DNA of 32,298 nt from Pontimonas sp. (GCA_023263045.1 JALQXU010000001.1:307-32604), one strand, 5' to 3'. Counted from the stretch's first letter, positions 1-8,189 are shown. Numbers and translations are program-made. The notes: a model not told the origin generated them from the letters alone.

Positions 1-414
1 GAGGTCACCCCCACCCACTCGAGCAAGTTCCGCGACGAACTGTCCCGCCTTGAGCCTCGACTCTTCAGCAACAGCGGCGGCCGCATCGGCTTGCGATTGG
101 AGCTGGGCCTGCTGGAATGTTGCTTCGTCTAATTCATAGAGAGCTTCGTAGTAAATCTCACCGAGGCGGGCGGCTTCCTCTTCTGCTTGCGCAGCTTCCA
201 CCTCGAGCCTCTCGAGCAAAGCCATGATCTCTTTGACCTTTGCTTCGGCGGCCGCAACGTCTTTTCTCGCCTCTTGAACTTCCTCCCACGTGGGGTATTC
301 GTCAGCGTAGGCCGGTGAGGACGCGGGCAGCCCGAGGGTCACCACCAACACCGCAGCACCCAGGCTTGCGATGGCAGGCCAAAAACGGCGTGAAGTTCGG
401 GCTCTCACGGTCAC
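1..414 (-). CDS. Secreted coiled-coil protein, N-terminal part (probable NlpC/P60-type cell-wall hydrolase)
   Basis: This is the 5' part of a gene that runs off the left edge; 138 codons are visible. The start is GTG at 414, with an alternative GTG at 408 lying eight bases after a TATCGT hexamer. No Shine-Dalgarno is obvious. The N-terminus has basic residues (RARTSRR), a hydrophobic stretch and an Ala-x-Ala site (AYA before DEY) near residue 37, so it should be exported. The rest is Ala/Glu/Gln-rich heptad-like sequence typical of a coiled coil. Actinobacterial C40 (NlpC/P60) peptidoglycan endopeptidases have this architecture, with the catalytic domain at the C-terminus, but that domain lies outside the window. 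The function is therefore inferred from the N-terminal style only. Confidence 0.6.
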   Translation of the reverse strand, partial: MTVRARTSRRFWPAIASLGAAVLVVTLGLPASSPAYADEYPTWEEVQEARKDVAAAEAKVKEIMALLERLEVEAAQAEEEAARLGEIYYEALYELDEATFQQAQLQSQADAAAAVAEESRLKAGQFVAELARVGGGDL

Positions 415-479
415 TAACGATAGCCACTGGAGCCCTATCCCCCCGGGTTTCTGGCGGTGTGGCGAATCACTCTAGGGGT

Positions 480-508
480 TTGCATAAGTTCGCCAGGCTC
501 TCTAGACT
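480..508 (+). promoter_or_regulatory. Promoter of the tRNA cluster
   Basis: A TTGCAT -35-like hexamer at 480-485 is followed after exactly 17 bases by TAGACT at 503-508. The predicted transcription start near 515 lies about 27 bases before tRNA-Glu, leaving a short 5' leader for processing. Confidence 0.6.
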
Positions 509-541
509 CGGACCCTGTTGCTGTGCATCGGCTCACGAAAC

Positions 542-614
542 GGCCCCATCGTTTAGTGGCCTAGGACGCCGCCCTTTCACGGCGGTAGCACGGGTTCGAA
601 TCCCGTTGGGGTCA
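542..614 (+). tRNA. tRNA-Glu (anticodon TTC)
   Basis: The cloverleaf can be drawn by eye. The acceptor stem pairs GGCCCCA (542-548) with TGGGGTC (607-613), including one G-T pair, and the discriminator base is A614. The anticodon stem CCGCC/GGCGG encloses a loop with TTC. The T-arm ACGGG/CCCGT encloses TTCGAAT. CCA is not encoded. The sequence is typical of actinobacterial tRNA-Glu. Confidence 0.95.
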
Positions 615-635
615 CTCCCATAATTTAATACGCAA

Positions 636-709
636 GGCCCTGTAGCGCAGTTGGTTAGCGTGCCGCCCTGTCACGGCGGAGGTCGCGGGTTCAAGTCCCG
701 TCAGGGTCG
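636..709 (+). tRNA. tRNA-Asp (anticodon GTC)
   Basis: The acceptor stem pairs GGCCCTG (636-642) with CAGGGTC (702-708), and the discriminator is G709 as expected for tRNA-Asp. The anticodon stem encloses a loop carrying GTC. The T-loop is TTCAAGT. CCA is not encoded. It lies 21 bases after tRNA-Glu and is probably on the same transcript. Confidence 0.95.
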
Positions 710-717
710 CGGTAGCG

Positions 718-745
718 AAAGAGCCTCTCTCACGAGAGGCTCTTT
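718..745 (+). terminator. Perfect 12-bp hairpin between tRNA-Asp and tRNA-Phe
   Basis: AAAGAGCCTCTC (718-729) and GAGAGGCTCTTT (734-745) pair perfectly around a four-base loop, TCAC. The stem ends in TTT but no long U-tract follows, so it may be a weak terminator, an attenuator, or a processing signal before tRNA-Phe. Because it is symmetric it could act on either strand. Confidence 0.6.
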
Positions 746-753
746 GCCACCAA

Positions 754-829
754 GGCTCTGTAGCTCAGTTGGTAGAGCGTTCGACTGAAAATCGAAAGGT
801 CACCGGATCGATGCCGGTCGGAGCCACCA
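754..829 (+). tRNA. tRNA-Phe (anticodon GAA), CCA encoded
   Basis: The acceptor stem pairs GGCTCTG (754-760) with CGGAGCC (819-825), and the discriminator is A826. The 3' CCA is encoded at 827-829, unlike the Glu and Asp tRNAs upstream. The anticodon stem TTCGA/TCGAA holds GAA at 787-789. The T-arm is ACCGG/CCGGT. The 46 bases after it, before the convergent desaturase gene, show no clear terminator. Confidence 0.95.
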
Positions 830-875
830 TTGACACCTTTGAGACAAAAACTCGTAGCAATCTTGACGCCTGCAG

Positions 876-2291
876 CTAAGGGATTCGCCGGAGCATTCTC
901 CGAGTTGCAATGAGGACCCCGCCGAGAACCGCGGGGATGCCGCCCCCCGGGTGGACACTCGATCCCACTCGCCACAACCAGGGGGTAAGCGGGGAGTTGT
1001 AGGGCGGTGTGTGGAACGGGCCACTGCGCCACCACGGTGCAGGCGCTCCGTAAAGGGCACCACCCACCGCGCCGAAGCTCGCAAAGTACTCCGGATGGAG
1101 AATCCGGTAATCCGTCATCCGCTCGATGATGCCGCGCTCGAGACCCAACATGTTGGAAAACCGTCGAGACTCGCTCTGAACAAAATCATCTTCGAGAGTT
1201 GCCGACATCCCATTGGGGGGAGCAGTCAGGAGGAGCGCCGCGACAGGTTTGTCATTCGGATAAATCGTGTTCGCGCGGTAGTAGTTCAAAAAAGCCATCG
1301 TTTGAGAAGGGACGACTCGCTTCCCCAAGTCATCAAAGAGCGCTGCTGGCTCATCGGGCATCATCACCGAGTGAGTCACGATGTCTTCAGGTAGTTCCTC
1401 GTCGAGGACGCCAAAGATTGCCACACCGGAGCACGAGAGTGTCTCAGGAGCGGGAGGCTTCTTGCCAAGTAATCCCTCAAGAATTCCACCGTCCAGGGCA
1501 CTCACGACGTAATCCGCGGTGTAGGTATCACGACCGGTGGTGACCAGCCCTTTCCGCACGGAGACAACCGGCTCACTCGTGTGAATCGTCACCCCGGCGT
1601 GAAGGGCGAGAGCTTCCAGACCTCGGGCAATTTCATACACTCCACCTCGCGGGACGAACACACCATCGCTCGCCATCACCGCCGCCATGCTGGCATACAG
1701 CGCAAGTGTTTGATCAGGCGCAACACCCGCATTCAGAGTGTGAATGGCGACGACATCTTTGACGTCCTGGGGCATCCAGGTCAATGAATCCAAATACGAC
1801 TGCGTCGTCAGCGTGCTCCCGTAACGCGAGAGCAGGCGAACAACGGCCCCCAATATGCCGAGACTGGTGGGGTCAGTGGTCAGCAGATGGGTAATGGCTG
1901 GGCCCAATTGACCGTTCTCTTGCTCAAAGCGCGCCCAAGAATCGTGCCAGGGATGGTCCGGCTCGACCGGAAGGTTTGCCTGCTGATCTTTGAAGTAGTA
2001 ACGACCCACCTCAGGCAGGCGCTCCAGCGTGATGCCGGCGATATCTCTCGCCTTGTCCCCCGGTGGCCCGACTTCGTCATAGGTATTGAGGACCTGCTCG
2101 AGGACATCAGGGAATGTCACCAGAGACGGTCCGGTATCGATTCGTTGACCCGCGACTTCGATCCGCCGGCTCTTTCCCCCTACCCAGTCCTGTCCTTCGA
2201 TAAGGGTGACCTCGTGTCCGGCGCGGGCAAGGAGAGCCGAGGTGGCAAGACCACCGAGTCCTGCGCCAATGACGACGATGCGGGAGCTCAC
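876..2291 (-). CDS. CrtI/CrtD-type FAD-dependent carotenoid desaturase
   Basis: The 471-residue protein begins with a dinucleotide-binding motif (VVIGAGLGGLATSALLARAG, residues about 6-25) followed by an acidic strand end (TLIE). It carries the family's GPSLVTFP segment near residue 55 and ends with the C-terminal FAD signature (SVHPGGGIPAVLGG). These mark the phytoene-desaturase superfamily, which inserts double bonds in carotenoid backbones or performs related oxidations at the membrane. It is somewhat shorter than many CrtI enzymes. The start is GTG, whose GTGA overlaps the TGA stop of the upstream prenyltransferase, indicating translational coupling. Because the partner is a lycopene-elongase-like UbiA protein, a late 3,4-desaturation (CrtD-like) role in C50 carotenoid synthesis is possible. 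Phytoene desaturation itself cannot be excluded. Confidence 0.75.
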   Translation of the reverse strand: MSSRIVVIGAGLGGLATSALLARAGHEVTLIEGQDWVGGKSRRIEVAGQRIDTGPSLVTFPDVLEQVLNTYDEVGPPGDKARDIAGITLERLPEVGRYYFKDQQANLPVEPDHPWHDSWARFEQENGQLGPAITHLLTTDPTSLGILGAVVRLLSRYGSTLTTQSYLDSLTWMPQDVKDVVAIHTLNAGVAPDQTLALYASMAAVMASDGVFVPRGGVYEIARGLEALALHAGVTIHTSEPVVSVRKGLVTTGRDTYTADYVVSALDGGILEGLLGKKPPAPETLSCSGVAIFGVLDEELPEDIVTHSVMMPDEPAALFDDLGKRVVPSQTMAFLNYYRANTIYPNDKPVAALLLTAPPNGMSATLEDDFVQSESRRFSNMLGLERGIIERMTDYRILHPEYFASFGAVGGALYGAPAPWWRSGPFHTPPYNSPLTPWLWRVGSSVHPGGGIPAVLGGVLIATRRMLRRIP

Positions 2292-3136
2292 GATGCCGAG
2301 TACAGACCCCAGGCCAGGCCGACCACTAATTGCACGCCCGCTACCGCGCCGGCGACGTAGGGGAACGCGACCGAATAGCGATACAGCCGGCGGGCATCAG
2401 CAATGGTCGGTTTGCGCCATTGGGCAATCACCAGCCATCCCGCCAGCACAGCATTCACGATGGCGACCGGAAGATTCACGAGGGCAAAAAGAACAGTGGA
2501 CACCGTCCACCAGAAGGCGGACCACACCAGCGATCCTCGGACGCCAAACGCCACAGCGGTGGTCCGAATACCCGCCTCGCTATCCTCGTCAATGTCTTGG
2601 ATCGCGTCGTACACGTGTTTGGCCATGGACCACGCCATCAATCCCACGGCTGCTGCCCAGAGTGGCTCGGCGCCGAGCGCAAACGGAACAAACACCAGCG
2701 GGAAAGCGTAATCCGCGTTTGAAATCGAATCGAGAATTGGCCGACCTTTGAAACGCAACGGTGTCGCTGAGTACTGCCAAAACGAAAACGCGTAGAGCGC
2801 CATCCAGGCAACTGCTTCCCAAGGCAGAGTCAGAGCGAAATAGACCAGGAAGGGGACGTTCGTGAGAATCACTCCCCAGCCGATCATCTTCGTCTCGTGG
2901 GGCTTGATTTTTGCCCCGCCATAGCCACCTTTGCGGTCGTTGTCGGCGTCGGTGTCCTGGTCGTAGATGTCATTGATGCCATAGATCAGCAGATTGAACG
3001 GGAACGTCACCCAGATCAAAATCGGCACAATCGCCCAGGTCCACAACTCACCCGCGAGCCACATCCCGATGACCGTGGTCCCGATGGTGTTGACCCACAG
3101 GACAGGGCGCGAAATCTCGACGAGACGGCGAATCAC
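2288..3136 (-). CDS. UbiA-family prenyltransferase, lycopene-elongase type (CrtEb/LyeJ-like)
   Basis: This 282-residue polytopic membrane protein of the UbiA superfamily transfers prenyl groups to a hydrophobic acceptor. The first Asp-rich motif is NDIYDQDTDADNDRKGG (about residues 55-71), and a second Asp-rich region (YDAIQDIDED) lies near residue 180. The opening (RPVLWVNTIGT, then FNLLIYGIND) and RKGG match what I know of lycopene elongases, which add C5 units to lycopene to give C50 carotenoids. The start is GTG, six bases after a TAGAGT hexamer and without a Shine-Dalgarno, so the mRNA is probably leaderless. The desaturase gene overlaps its stop. Menaquinone-type UbiA enzymes are the alternative, but the pairing with a CrtI-type enzyme argues for carotenoids. 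Confidence 0.75.
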   Translation of the reverse strand: MIRRLVEISRPVLWVNTIGTTVIGMWLAGELWTWAIVPILIWVTFPFNLLIYGINDIYDQDTDADNDRKGGYGGAKIKPHETKMIGWGVILTNVPFLVYFALTLPWEAVAWMALYAFSFWQYSATPLRFKGRPILDSISNADYAFPLVFVPFALGAEPLWAAAVGLMAWSMAKHVYDAIQDIDEDSEAGIRTTAVAFGVRGSLVWSAFWWTVSTVLFALVNLPVAIVNAVLAGWLVIAQWRKPTIADARRLYRYSVAFPYVAGAVAGVQLVVGLAWGLYSAS

Positions 3137-3148
3137 CTGTTCACTCTA
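3137..3148 (-). promoter_or_regulatory. Leaderless -10 element of the UbiA gene
   Basis: On the minus strand TAGAGT (3143-3148) is followed by six bases and then the GTG start at 3136. The whole promoter must fit in the 34-base gap and the 3' end of the upstream gene. No clear -35 is seen. Confidence 0.6.
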
Positions 3149-3170
3149 GCGGTGAGGCCAATCCAGCCCT

Positions 3171-3959
3171 TTACAGCTTCGGCTTGAGTGGTCCCCGGTG
3201 GAGCTTGTGCTGCATCGCCTGGGCAACCGGCTTCATTTGGATCAGATCCAGGTTCACGTGGGGAGGTGATTCAAGCGCATAGCGCACCACGTCCGCTACA
3301 TCCTCTGCGACCAGGGGATGCTCCACTCCCTCGTAGAGTGCTTCCGTTCTCGCAGCGTCACCGCCAAAACGATTGAGCGTGAACTCCTCGGTCTTCACCA
3401 TTCCCGGGGCTATCTCCACCACCCGCAACGGTTCACCGGAGAGCTCCAGACGCAGACCCACCAGCATGGAGTGCACAGCGGCTTTGGCCGCCGTATACCC
3501 CGCACCGCCCTCATAACTCAGGAATGCTGCGGTCGAGGAGATGGTCACGATGTCGGCAACACCCAGCTGAGCAGAGGCTCGGCGCAACGAGGGCAAGAGG
3601 GCTTTCGTCACTCGTTGAACTCCTAAGACATTGACCTCATACATTCGAGCCCAATCCTCAGCATCGGCCTGGTCCACCCAGTCCATGCCCACCGCTCCAC
3701 CGGCGTTGTTGACGAGCGCCGAAATATCACCCGAGGACGCAACGAATTCGGCCAATGCATTGACATCAGCATCAGAGGTGACATCAGCGACGACAACTTC
3801 GCACCCGGTTTCTTCCCGCAGCTTCTCCAGCCTCTCGGCCCTGCGGGCCACCGCGATTACGGACCAGCCGCGCTGGGTCAGAAGTCGGACCGTCGCAGCT
3901 CCGATGCCGGAACTCGCCCCCGTGACGAGTGCTCGCCTCGAGCCGGTGTCAGTGCTCAC
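3171..3959 (-). CDS. Short-chain dehydrogenase/reductase (SDR)
   Basis: This is a 262-residue classical SDR. It has the nucleotide-binding TGASSGIG (residues 13-20), NNAG (84-87), Ser 141/142 in VTISS, and the YTAAK catalytic motif with Tyr155 and Lys159. RR (39-40) just after the second beta strand favours NADP(H). The general style is close to the YdfG/3-hydroxy-acid dehydrogenase group, but the substrate cannot be read from sequence. The start is GTG and overlaps the end of the YciI-like gene by 11 bases. The gene is the last in a run of five minus-strand genes beginning with the transhydrogenase, so it may draw on the same NADPH pool. Confidence 0.85.
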   Translation of the reverse strand: MSTDTGSRRALVTGASSGIGAATVRLLTQRGWSVIAVARRAERLEKLREETGCEVVVADVTSDADVNALAEFVASSGDISALVNNAGGAVGMDWVDQADAEDWARMYEVNVLGVQRVTKALLPSLRRASAQLGVADIVTISSTAAFLSYEGGAGYTAAKAAVHSMLVGLRLELSGEPLRVVEIAPGMVKTEEFTLNRFGGDAARTEALYEGVEHPLVAEDVADVVRYALESPPHVNLDLIQMKPVAQAMQHKLHRGPLKPKL

Positions 3960-4248
3960 TATCGAGCCCTAAGGATCCTGACGACAGAATCCACTCTCGG
4001 ATGTCGCGCTTGTCGATCAGACCCTGAGTCCAGAACGGATCTGGGTCCAAGACTGCTTCGACGTCTGCCACAGAGTCGGCTTCAAAAAGCAGTAGCGCAC
4101 TGGGTTCACTCCCGCCTTCGGTTCGTCCGCTCGCAATCAGACCACCGTCACCGAGGAGGGTGGCAATGTATTCGCGATGAGCAGGGCGATGCTCGGCAAT
4201 CAGGTCTGGCTTATCGGCGTAGTGGTACACCACCGCATAAATCGCCAC
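3949..4248 (-). CDS. YciI-family small protein
   Basis: This 99-residue single-domain protein fits the YciI-like ferredoxin-fold family: an opening MAIYAVVYHYAD strand, HRPAHREYIATLLGDGGLIASGR, then a FWTQGLIDKRDIREW-type C-terminus. The conserved His/Asp pair typical of the family can be placed at His20/His23 and Asp90. Members are small cytoplasmic proteins of mostly unknown activity, some in aromatic degradation. The start is GTG with an AGGGG Shine-Dalgarno seven bases upstream that overlaps the pntB stop region. It lies between pntB and the SDR gene and is probably co-transcribed with them. Confidence 0.75.
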   Translation of the reverse strand: MAIYAVVYHYADKPDLIAEHRPAHREYIATLLGDGGLIASGRTEGGSEPSALLLFEADSVADVEAVLDPDPFWTQGLIDKRDIREWILSSGSLGLDSEH

Positions 4249-4258
4249 GAGGCAACCC

Positions 4259-5632
4259 CTAGAGAGCCTTAACGGCGCCCAGCACTTTAGTCAGAGAGTC
4301 CTTCGCGTCACCGAACAACAACGTGGTGTTGGGTTCATAGAGCAGCTCATTCTCGATACCCGCGAAACCTGGACGCATGGAGCGTTTCAGGAAGACAACC
4401 TGTTGGGCGTCACCGGCGTTAAGAATGGGCATTCCATAAATCGGAGACCCGGGAGTCGACTTTGCGGCCGGGTTGACAACGTCGTTGGCGCCCACCACGA
4501 GACAGACATCAGCAGTCTTGAACTGGGGATTGACCTCGTCCATTTCCTGCAGAACCTCATAGGGGACATTGGCTTCGGCGAGCAACACATTCATGTGCCC
4601 TGGCATACGACCAGCGACCGGGTGGATACCGAACACAACTTCGATGCCCTTCTCTTCGAGCGCCTTCGTCAGCTCATACATGGTGTGTTGAGCCTGCGCG
4701 ACCGCGAGACCATAACCGGGGACGACAATCACTCGCTGTGCGTAACCCAGAAGGATGGCAACATCTTCAGCCGAACCGGACTTCACAGGGCGATCCGAGA
4801 CCTCGGTGGACCCCGCAGTTGACCCACCCTTGAATGCACCAAAGATGATGTTGTTGACGCTTCGTCCCATGGCGCTGGCCATAGCTCTGGTCAGGATGGT
4901 TCCCGACGCTCCCACCAGGGTTCCTGCAACCAGGAGCAGAGTGTTGTCCAAAACAAGACCGGAAGCCGCAACCGCGAGACCAGTCAGAGCGTTCAGCAAC
5001 GAGATAACGATGGGGACATCAGCTCCACCCACGGGGAGAACGAGCAGGACGCCCATCACCAGGCCAACAGCCATCAGCAAACTTGCGACCACGAAGTTGC
5101 TGTCCATGATGACAATCACGGCACCGGTGAGAGCAGCAATCGTGAGGACACCCATGACGTATTGCTGACCCTTGAACAGGACCGGCCTCGTGGTCATGAT
5201 TTCTTGAAGCTTCAAGAAGGTGATGACTGAACCGGAGAACGAAACGCTACCCACGAAAATGGTGAACGCGACGGCCAGCAAGAATCCAAAGGTGTCAGCA
5301 GCAAAGAGTTCGAGCAGTGCCACAATTCCGGCTGCTCCACCTCCCACCCCGTTGAACAGCGCAACCAGCTGGGGCATCTGGGTCATTTTGACCATGCGCG
5401 AAGCAGGTATCGAGATGATGGTTCCGATACCAATCACGAGCAGGATCCAGCCGACGTTCTTGAGCTCCTCCGCGATAAAAACGGTGACGACACCCACCAG
5501 GGCACCGACGGCACCGATGATGTTTCCCCGGCGAGCCGACTTGGGCGAGGAGAGGCCTTTCAGCGCGAGGATGAAGGCAACCGCGGCGAAGAGATAGAGG
5601 AGTGCCTCGACCTCAGGGGTAATGAGACTCAT
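4259..5632 (-). CDS. pntB: NAD(P) transhydrogenase subunit beta
   Basis: This 457-residue protein has about nine hydrophobic segments over the first 260 residues (domain II), followed by a soluble NADP(H)-binding domain III. Domain III shows the characteristic VIVVPGYGLAVAQAQH and GIHPVAGRMPGHMNVLLAEA, with DVCLVVGANDVVNPAA and GMPILNAGDAQQVVFLKRS further on. The enzyme couples proton re-entry across the membrane to hydride transfer from NADH to NADP+. Its start overlaps the stop of the alpha-2 gene by one base (TGATG). Length and motifs are normal for the family. Confidence 0.95.
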   Translation of the reverse strand: MSLITPEVEALLYLFAAVAFILALKGLSSPKSARRGNIIGAVGALVGVVTVFIAEELKNVGWILLVIGIGTIISIPASRMVKMTQMPQLVALFNGVGGGAAGIVALLELFAADTFGFLLAVAFTIFVGSVSFSGSVITFLKLQEIMTTRPVLFKGQQYVMGVLTIAALTGAVIVIMDSNFVVASLLMAVGLVMGVLLVLPVGGADVPIVISLLNALTGLAVAASGLVLDNTLLLVAGTLVGASGTILTRAMASAMGRSVNNIIFGAFKGGSTAGSTEVSDRPVKSGSAEDVAILLGYAQRVIVVPGYGLAVAQAQHTMYELTKALEEKGIEVVFGIHPVAGRMPGHMNVLLAEANVPYEVLQEMDEVNPQFKTADVCLVVGANDVVNPAAKSTPGSPIYGMPILNAGDAQQVVFLKRSMRPGFAGIENELLYEPNTTLLFGDAKDSLTKVLGAVKAL

Positions 5633-5931
5633 CAGGCTTGTCCTTCCTGGGTCTTCTTCTTACCCGAGAACATTTCCAACATGCGGTCGGTGACGACAAA
5701 ACCACCGACCAAGTTCACCGTTGCCATCAAGACGGCAAGGAGAGCGAGCGCCAGCATCCAGGCGTTATCGGCATGACCAGCAACGATGATCGAACCGACG
5801 AGGATGATGCCGTGAATCGCGTTGGCGCCAGACATCAGAGGAGTGTGCAGCGTGCTGGACACTTTGGAGACCACCTCGAACCCGACAAAGACTGCCAGGA
5901 CAAAGTAGGTAAGAATCTTGATCTCTTCCAT
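5632..5931 (-). CDS. pntAB: NAD(P) transhydrogenase subunit alpha part 2 (membrane part)
   Basis: This 99-residue protein has three hydrophobic segments and the family stretch GFEVVSKVSSTLHTPLMSGANAIHGIIL. It forms the alpha-derived membrane portion of the proton channel. Having it as a separate gene is the three-subunit (Rhodospirillum rubrum-type) arrangement rather than the fused E. coli PntA. The start overlaps the pntAA stop by one base (TAATG) and its own stop overlaps the pntB start, so the three subunits are translationally coupled. Confidence 0.92.
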   Translation of the reverse strand: MEEIKILTYFVLAVFVGFEVVSKVSSTLHTPLMSGANAIHGIILVGSIIVAGHADNAWMLALALLAVLMATVNLVGGFVVTDRMLEMFSGKKKTQEGQA

Positions 5932-7100
5932 TACTTCTTGCCTTTCCCTGCGCTCTTAGCCGGCGCGAGAGCTTCCGCTGTGGGCTGGTGGCGAATCTCT
6001 CCCGCGTGGGTGAGACACGCACCGGCGACGACTTCGTCCTCAAAATCAGGCTGAACTTTCTTGTCCTTCACCATGAGCTCGAGGAGGTTGGAAATGTTCT
6101 TCGCGTACAGCCTGGAGGCGTCATACGCCATCGCGGAGGGGACGTCTTTCATTCCCACCAGCGTGACGGTTCCTCCCGCTTTACCGACCTTGACTGCGAC
6201 GTCGGCACCTGGCTTTGATCCTTCAACGTTTCCACCGGTCTCGGCAGCGAGGTCGATGATGACCGACCCGGGCTTCATGTCTTTCATCATCTTCGAGGTG
6301 ATGAGGCGGGGAGCAGGTCGACCGGGAATCGCAGCAGTCGTGATGATGACATCGGCTGCGGTCACATACGGAGTGAGCAACTCTTGCTGACGCTTCACGC
6401 GGTCCGCTGCAAGCTCTTTCGCGTATCCTCCGGCACCATCGGCTGCGACGTCCAAGTCCAGTTCGATGAACGTTCCTCCCATCGAGCGAACCTCATCGGC
6501 CGAGGCGGATCTAACATCGTAGGCGTTGACCTTGGCACCCAATCGTTTCGCCGTCGCAATGGCCTGCAGACCGGCAACACCGGCACCCAAAACCAACACC
6601 GTCGCTGGGGGAACTGTTCCTGCTGCCGTCATGTACAGGGGGAAGAACCTCGGTAAACGCATAGCTGCCTCGAGGACGCAGCGATATCCGGCAACAAGTG
6701 CTTGAGATGTCAAAGCATCCATCGACTGGGCACGGGAAATACGAGGAACCAATTCGAGAGCGAACGACGTGACCTTCTGGTCGCGCAAAGCCTTCACCGC
6801 CGCGGTCTCTGACGCGGGGGAGGCAAGCCCAATCGTGATCGCGCTCTTCTTGAGTTTCTTGATAATCGCTGGCGCGAGAGGTCGAACGTGAGCGAGGACA
6901 TCGACTGAGCCCACGTTGAGCGTGGCGGCAATCGTCGCGCCCGCCTGCTTGTAGGACTCGTCGGGATATCCTGCAGCGACACCTGCTCCCTTTTGCACAG
7001 TGACTTTGAGTCCAGCGCCGATCAGCTGCTTGACGGACTCCGGGGTCGCAGCGACCCTGTTCTCGCCAGAAATGGGCTCTTTGGGAACTCCAACAATCAT
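5931..7100 (-). CDS. pntAA: NAD(P) transhydrogenase subunit alpha part 1 (NAD-binding)
   Basis: This 389-residue soluble domain I is homologous to alanine dehydrogenase. The N-terminal MIVGVPKE...ENRVAATPE is diagnostic. The Rossmann motif VLGAGVAGLQAIATAKRLGA is followed by AYDVR, and the mobile-loop region (TTAAIPGRPAPRLIT, then GSVIIDLAAETGGN) is present. It binds NAD(H) and passes hydride to the NADP-binding domain of PntB. The ATG follows an AAGGG Shine-Dalgarno with seven bases between. The 83 bases upstream hold a TACGGT hexamer at 7161-7166 that could be its -10; I see no convincing -35. Confidence 0.95.
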   Translation of the reverse strand: MIVGVPKEPISGENRVAATPESVKQLIGAGLKVTVQKGAGVAAGYPDESYKQAGATIAATLNVGSVDVLAHVRPLAPAIIKKLKKSAITIGLASPASETAAVKALRDQKVTSFALELVPRISRAQSMDALTSQALVAGYRCVLEAAMRLPRFFPLYMTAAGTVPPATVLVLGAGVAGLQAIATAKRLGAKVNAYDVRSASADEVRSMGGTFIELDLDVAADGAGGYAKELAADRVKRQQELLTPYVTAADVIITTAAIPGRPAPRLITSKMMKDMKPGSVIIDLAAETGGNVEGSKPGADVAVKVGKAGGTVTLVGMKDVPSAMAYDASRLYAKNISNLLELMVKDKKVQPDFEDEVVAGACLTHAGEIRHQPTAEALAPAKSAGKGKK

Positions 7101-7183
7101 GAAATTTCACCCTTGCGGTCAGTGATTCCCTCGGGATTACCCCAAGGGTGAGCGAGAACCACCGTACCAGGTAACCCTGCGCG

Positions 7184-7381
7184 TTAGGGCTTCACGGAAT
7201 CCTCAATAATCTCGATTTCGTTTCGTTGTGTGCGATAGCGAGGCTTGGTGAAAAGCCCTTGCTTATGCAGAAGCAAATACCCCGCTACCCCAGCCAAAAC
7301 TATTGCCAGTGAACCAAGTCCGATACTGAATCCGATCAGCATGGATGTTTCGAAACTTGAATCTTCAGAAGGAGCATCCAC
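7184..7381 (-). CDS. Small single-span membrane protein, unknown
   Basis: A 65-residue protein with an acidic N-terminus (MDAPSEDSSFE), one hydrophobic helix (about residues 14-37) and a basic then acidic C-terminal tail (KPRYRTQRNEIEIIEDSVKP). The positive residues after the helix suggest N-out/C-in topology. I do not recognise the family. Reality is supported by a GTG start placed exactly six bases after TAGCCT, the same start geometry as other genes here, and by its fit in the gap between the transhydrogenase and the TetR gene. It could be a small accessory subunit, but nothing in the sequence says of what. Confidence 0.65.
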   Translation of the reverse strand: MDAPSEDSSFETSMLIGFSIGLGSLAIVLAGVAGYLLLHKQGLFTKPRYRTQRNEIEIIEDSVKP

Positions 7382-7393
7382 ACTGTGAGGCTA
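7382..7393 (-). promoter_or_regulatory. Leaderless -10 element of the 65-aa protein gene
   Basis: TAGCCT (minus strand, 7388-7393) is followed by CACAGT and then the GTG start at 7381. No Shine-Dalgarno is present. Confidence 0.6.
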
Positions 7394-7418
7394 CCAGGAG
7401 TAATAAAAGTTGATTTAG

Positions 7419-8171
7419 TTATTCCGGGCTGTTGCGAACCATGTCCACCATGAGTTGTATGTGGTTTTCGATAACGCCATCGAGGATGTCACTCACCTCA
7501 CGAATGTTGCGAGCTGGGGTGTGTTGCCCCGCGAGCCACACGGACATCCCGAAAGTGGACCAGGAAATCGTCGGGATGAGTCTCTGCAGCAGGGAATCGT
7601 AGAGGTATTGGTCGCGAGGGTAGTCACCGTCTGTGAAATCGACGTCCGTGACCGTTCCCTCTCTGACATCCATGGCCAGCCGTGAGACCCGCGCCAAGTT
7701 GAGCTCAAATAGCCGGTTCATATGTGCTTGGAACTTTGCCTGGATGACCTCGGTCACCTCTCTGGCTGCCAGGGGGTAATTCAACAGCGGCCCCCAGCCA
7801 CCCATTGCCAAGGTCCCCGATAATTGCCCCTTCATCCACGCTTTCAATCGAGCCTCGGGATCACGTGGCGCCGCCGTCACCGCGTCCCATGTGCCCTGGA
7901 TGTAGCGCTGATAGACCATGTACGCGCCTTCAGCGAGAAGTCCGTCACGGCCACCGAAATAGTGATTAACCATCGGATAGGTGATGCCCAATCGATCGCA
8001 TACGCTCGCGACGTTGAAAGACCCAGGACCTGAGTTTTCTACCTCACCAAAGGTCACATAGAGAATCTTGAGCCTCATAGGAGGCTGCGGGTCGTCACCA
8101 AACTGAAGCCAGAAATCCTCGGTGAGGAGTGGGTCTGGATGCGAAACATCACTGAGCTTTCGCCTCGCCAC
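7419..8171 (-). CDS. TetR/AcrR-family transcriptional regulator
   Basis: The protein has 250 residues from the chosen GTG at 8171. That start has a strong GAGGAGG Shine-Dalgarno five bases upstream; the in-frame GTG two codons earlier overlaps it. The N-terminal helix-turn-helix (SFNVASVCDRLGITYPMVNHYFGGRDGLL, about residues 51-79) has the TetR signature, and the C-terminal two thirds form a helical ligand domain of unknown specificity. It sits downstream of an acyl-CoA oxidase and a methyltransferase-like gene on the same strand, so it may control them or itself. An imperfect palindrome lies directly upstream. Confidence 0.85.
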   Translation of the reverse strand: MARRKLSDVSHPDPLLTEDFWLQFGDDPQPPMRLKILYVTFGEVENSGPGSFNVASVCDRLGITYPMVNHYFGGRDGLLAEGAYMVYQRYIQGTWDAVTAAPRDPEARLKAWMKGQLSGTLAMGGWGPLLNYPLAAREVTEVIQAKFQAHMNRLFELNLARVSRLAMDVREGTVTDVDFTDGDYPRDQYLYDSLLQRLIPTISWSTFGMSVWLAGQHTPARNIREVSDILDGVIENHIQLMVDMVRNSPE

Positions 8172-8189
8172 GCACACCTCCTCGTGCCG

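Noticed and set aside
240..623. Plus-strand open frame of 127 codons
   Set aside because: It is antisense to the secreted coiled-coil gene and runs through the tRNA promoter and the whole tRNA-Glu gene.
542..829. Integration site at the tRNA cluster
   Set aside because: No partial tRNA duplicate or integrase gene is found in the window.
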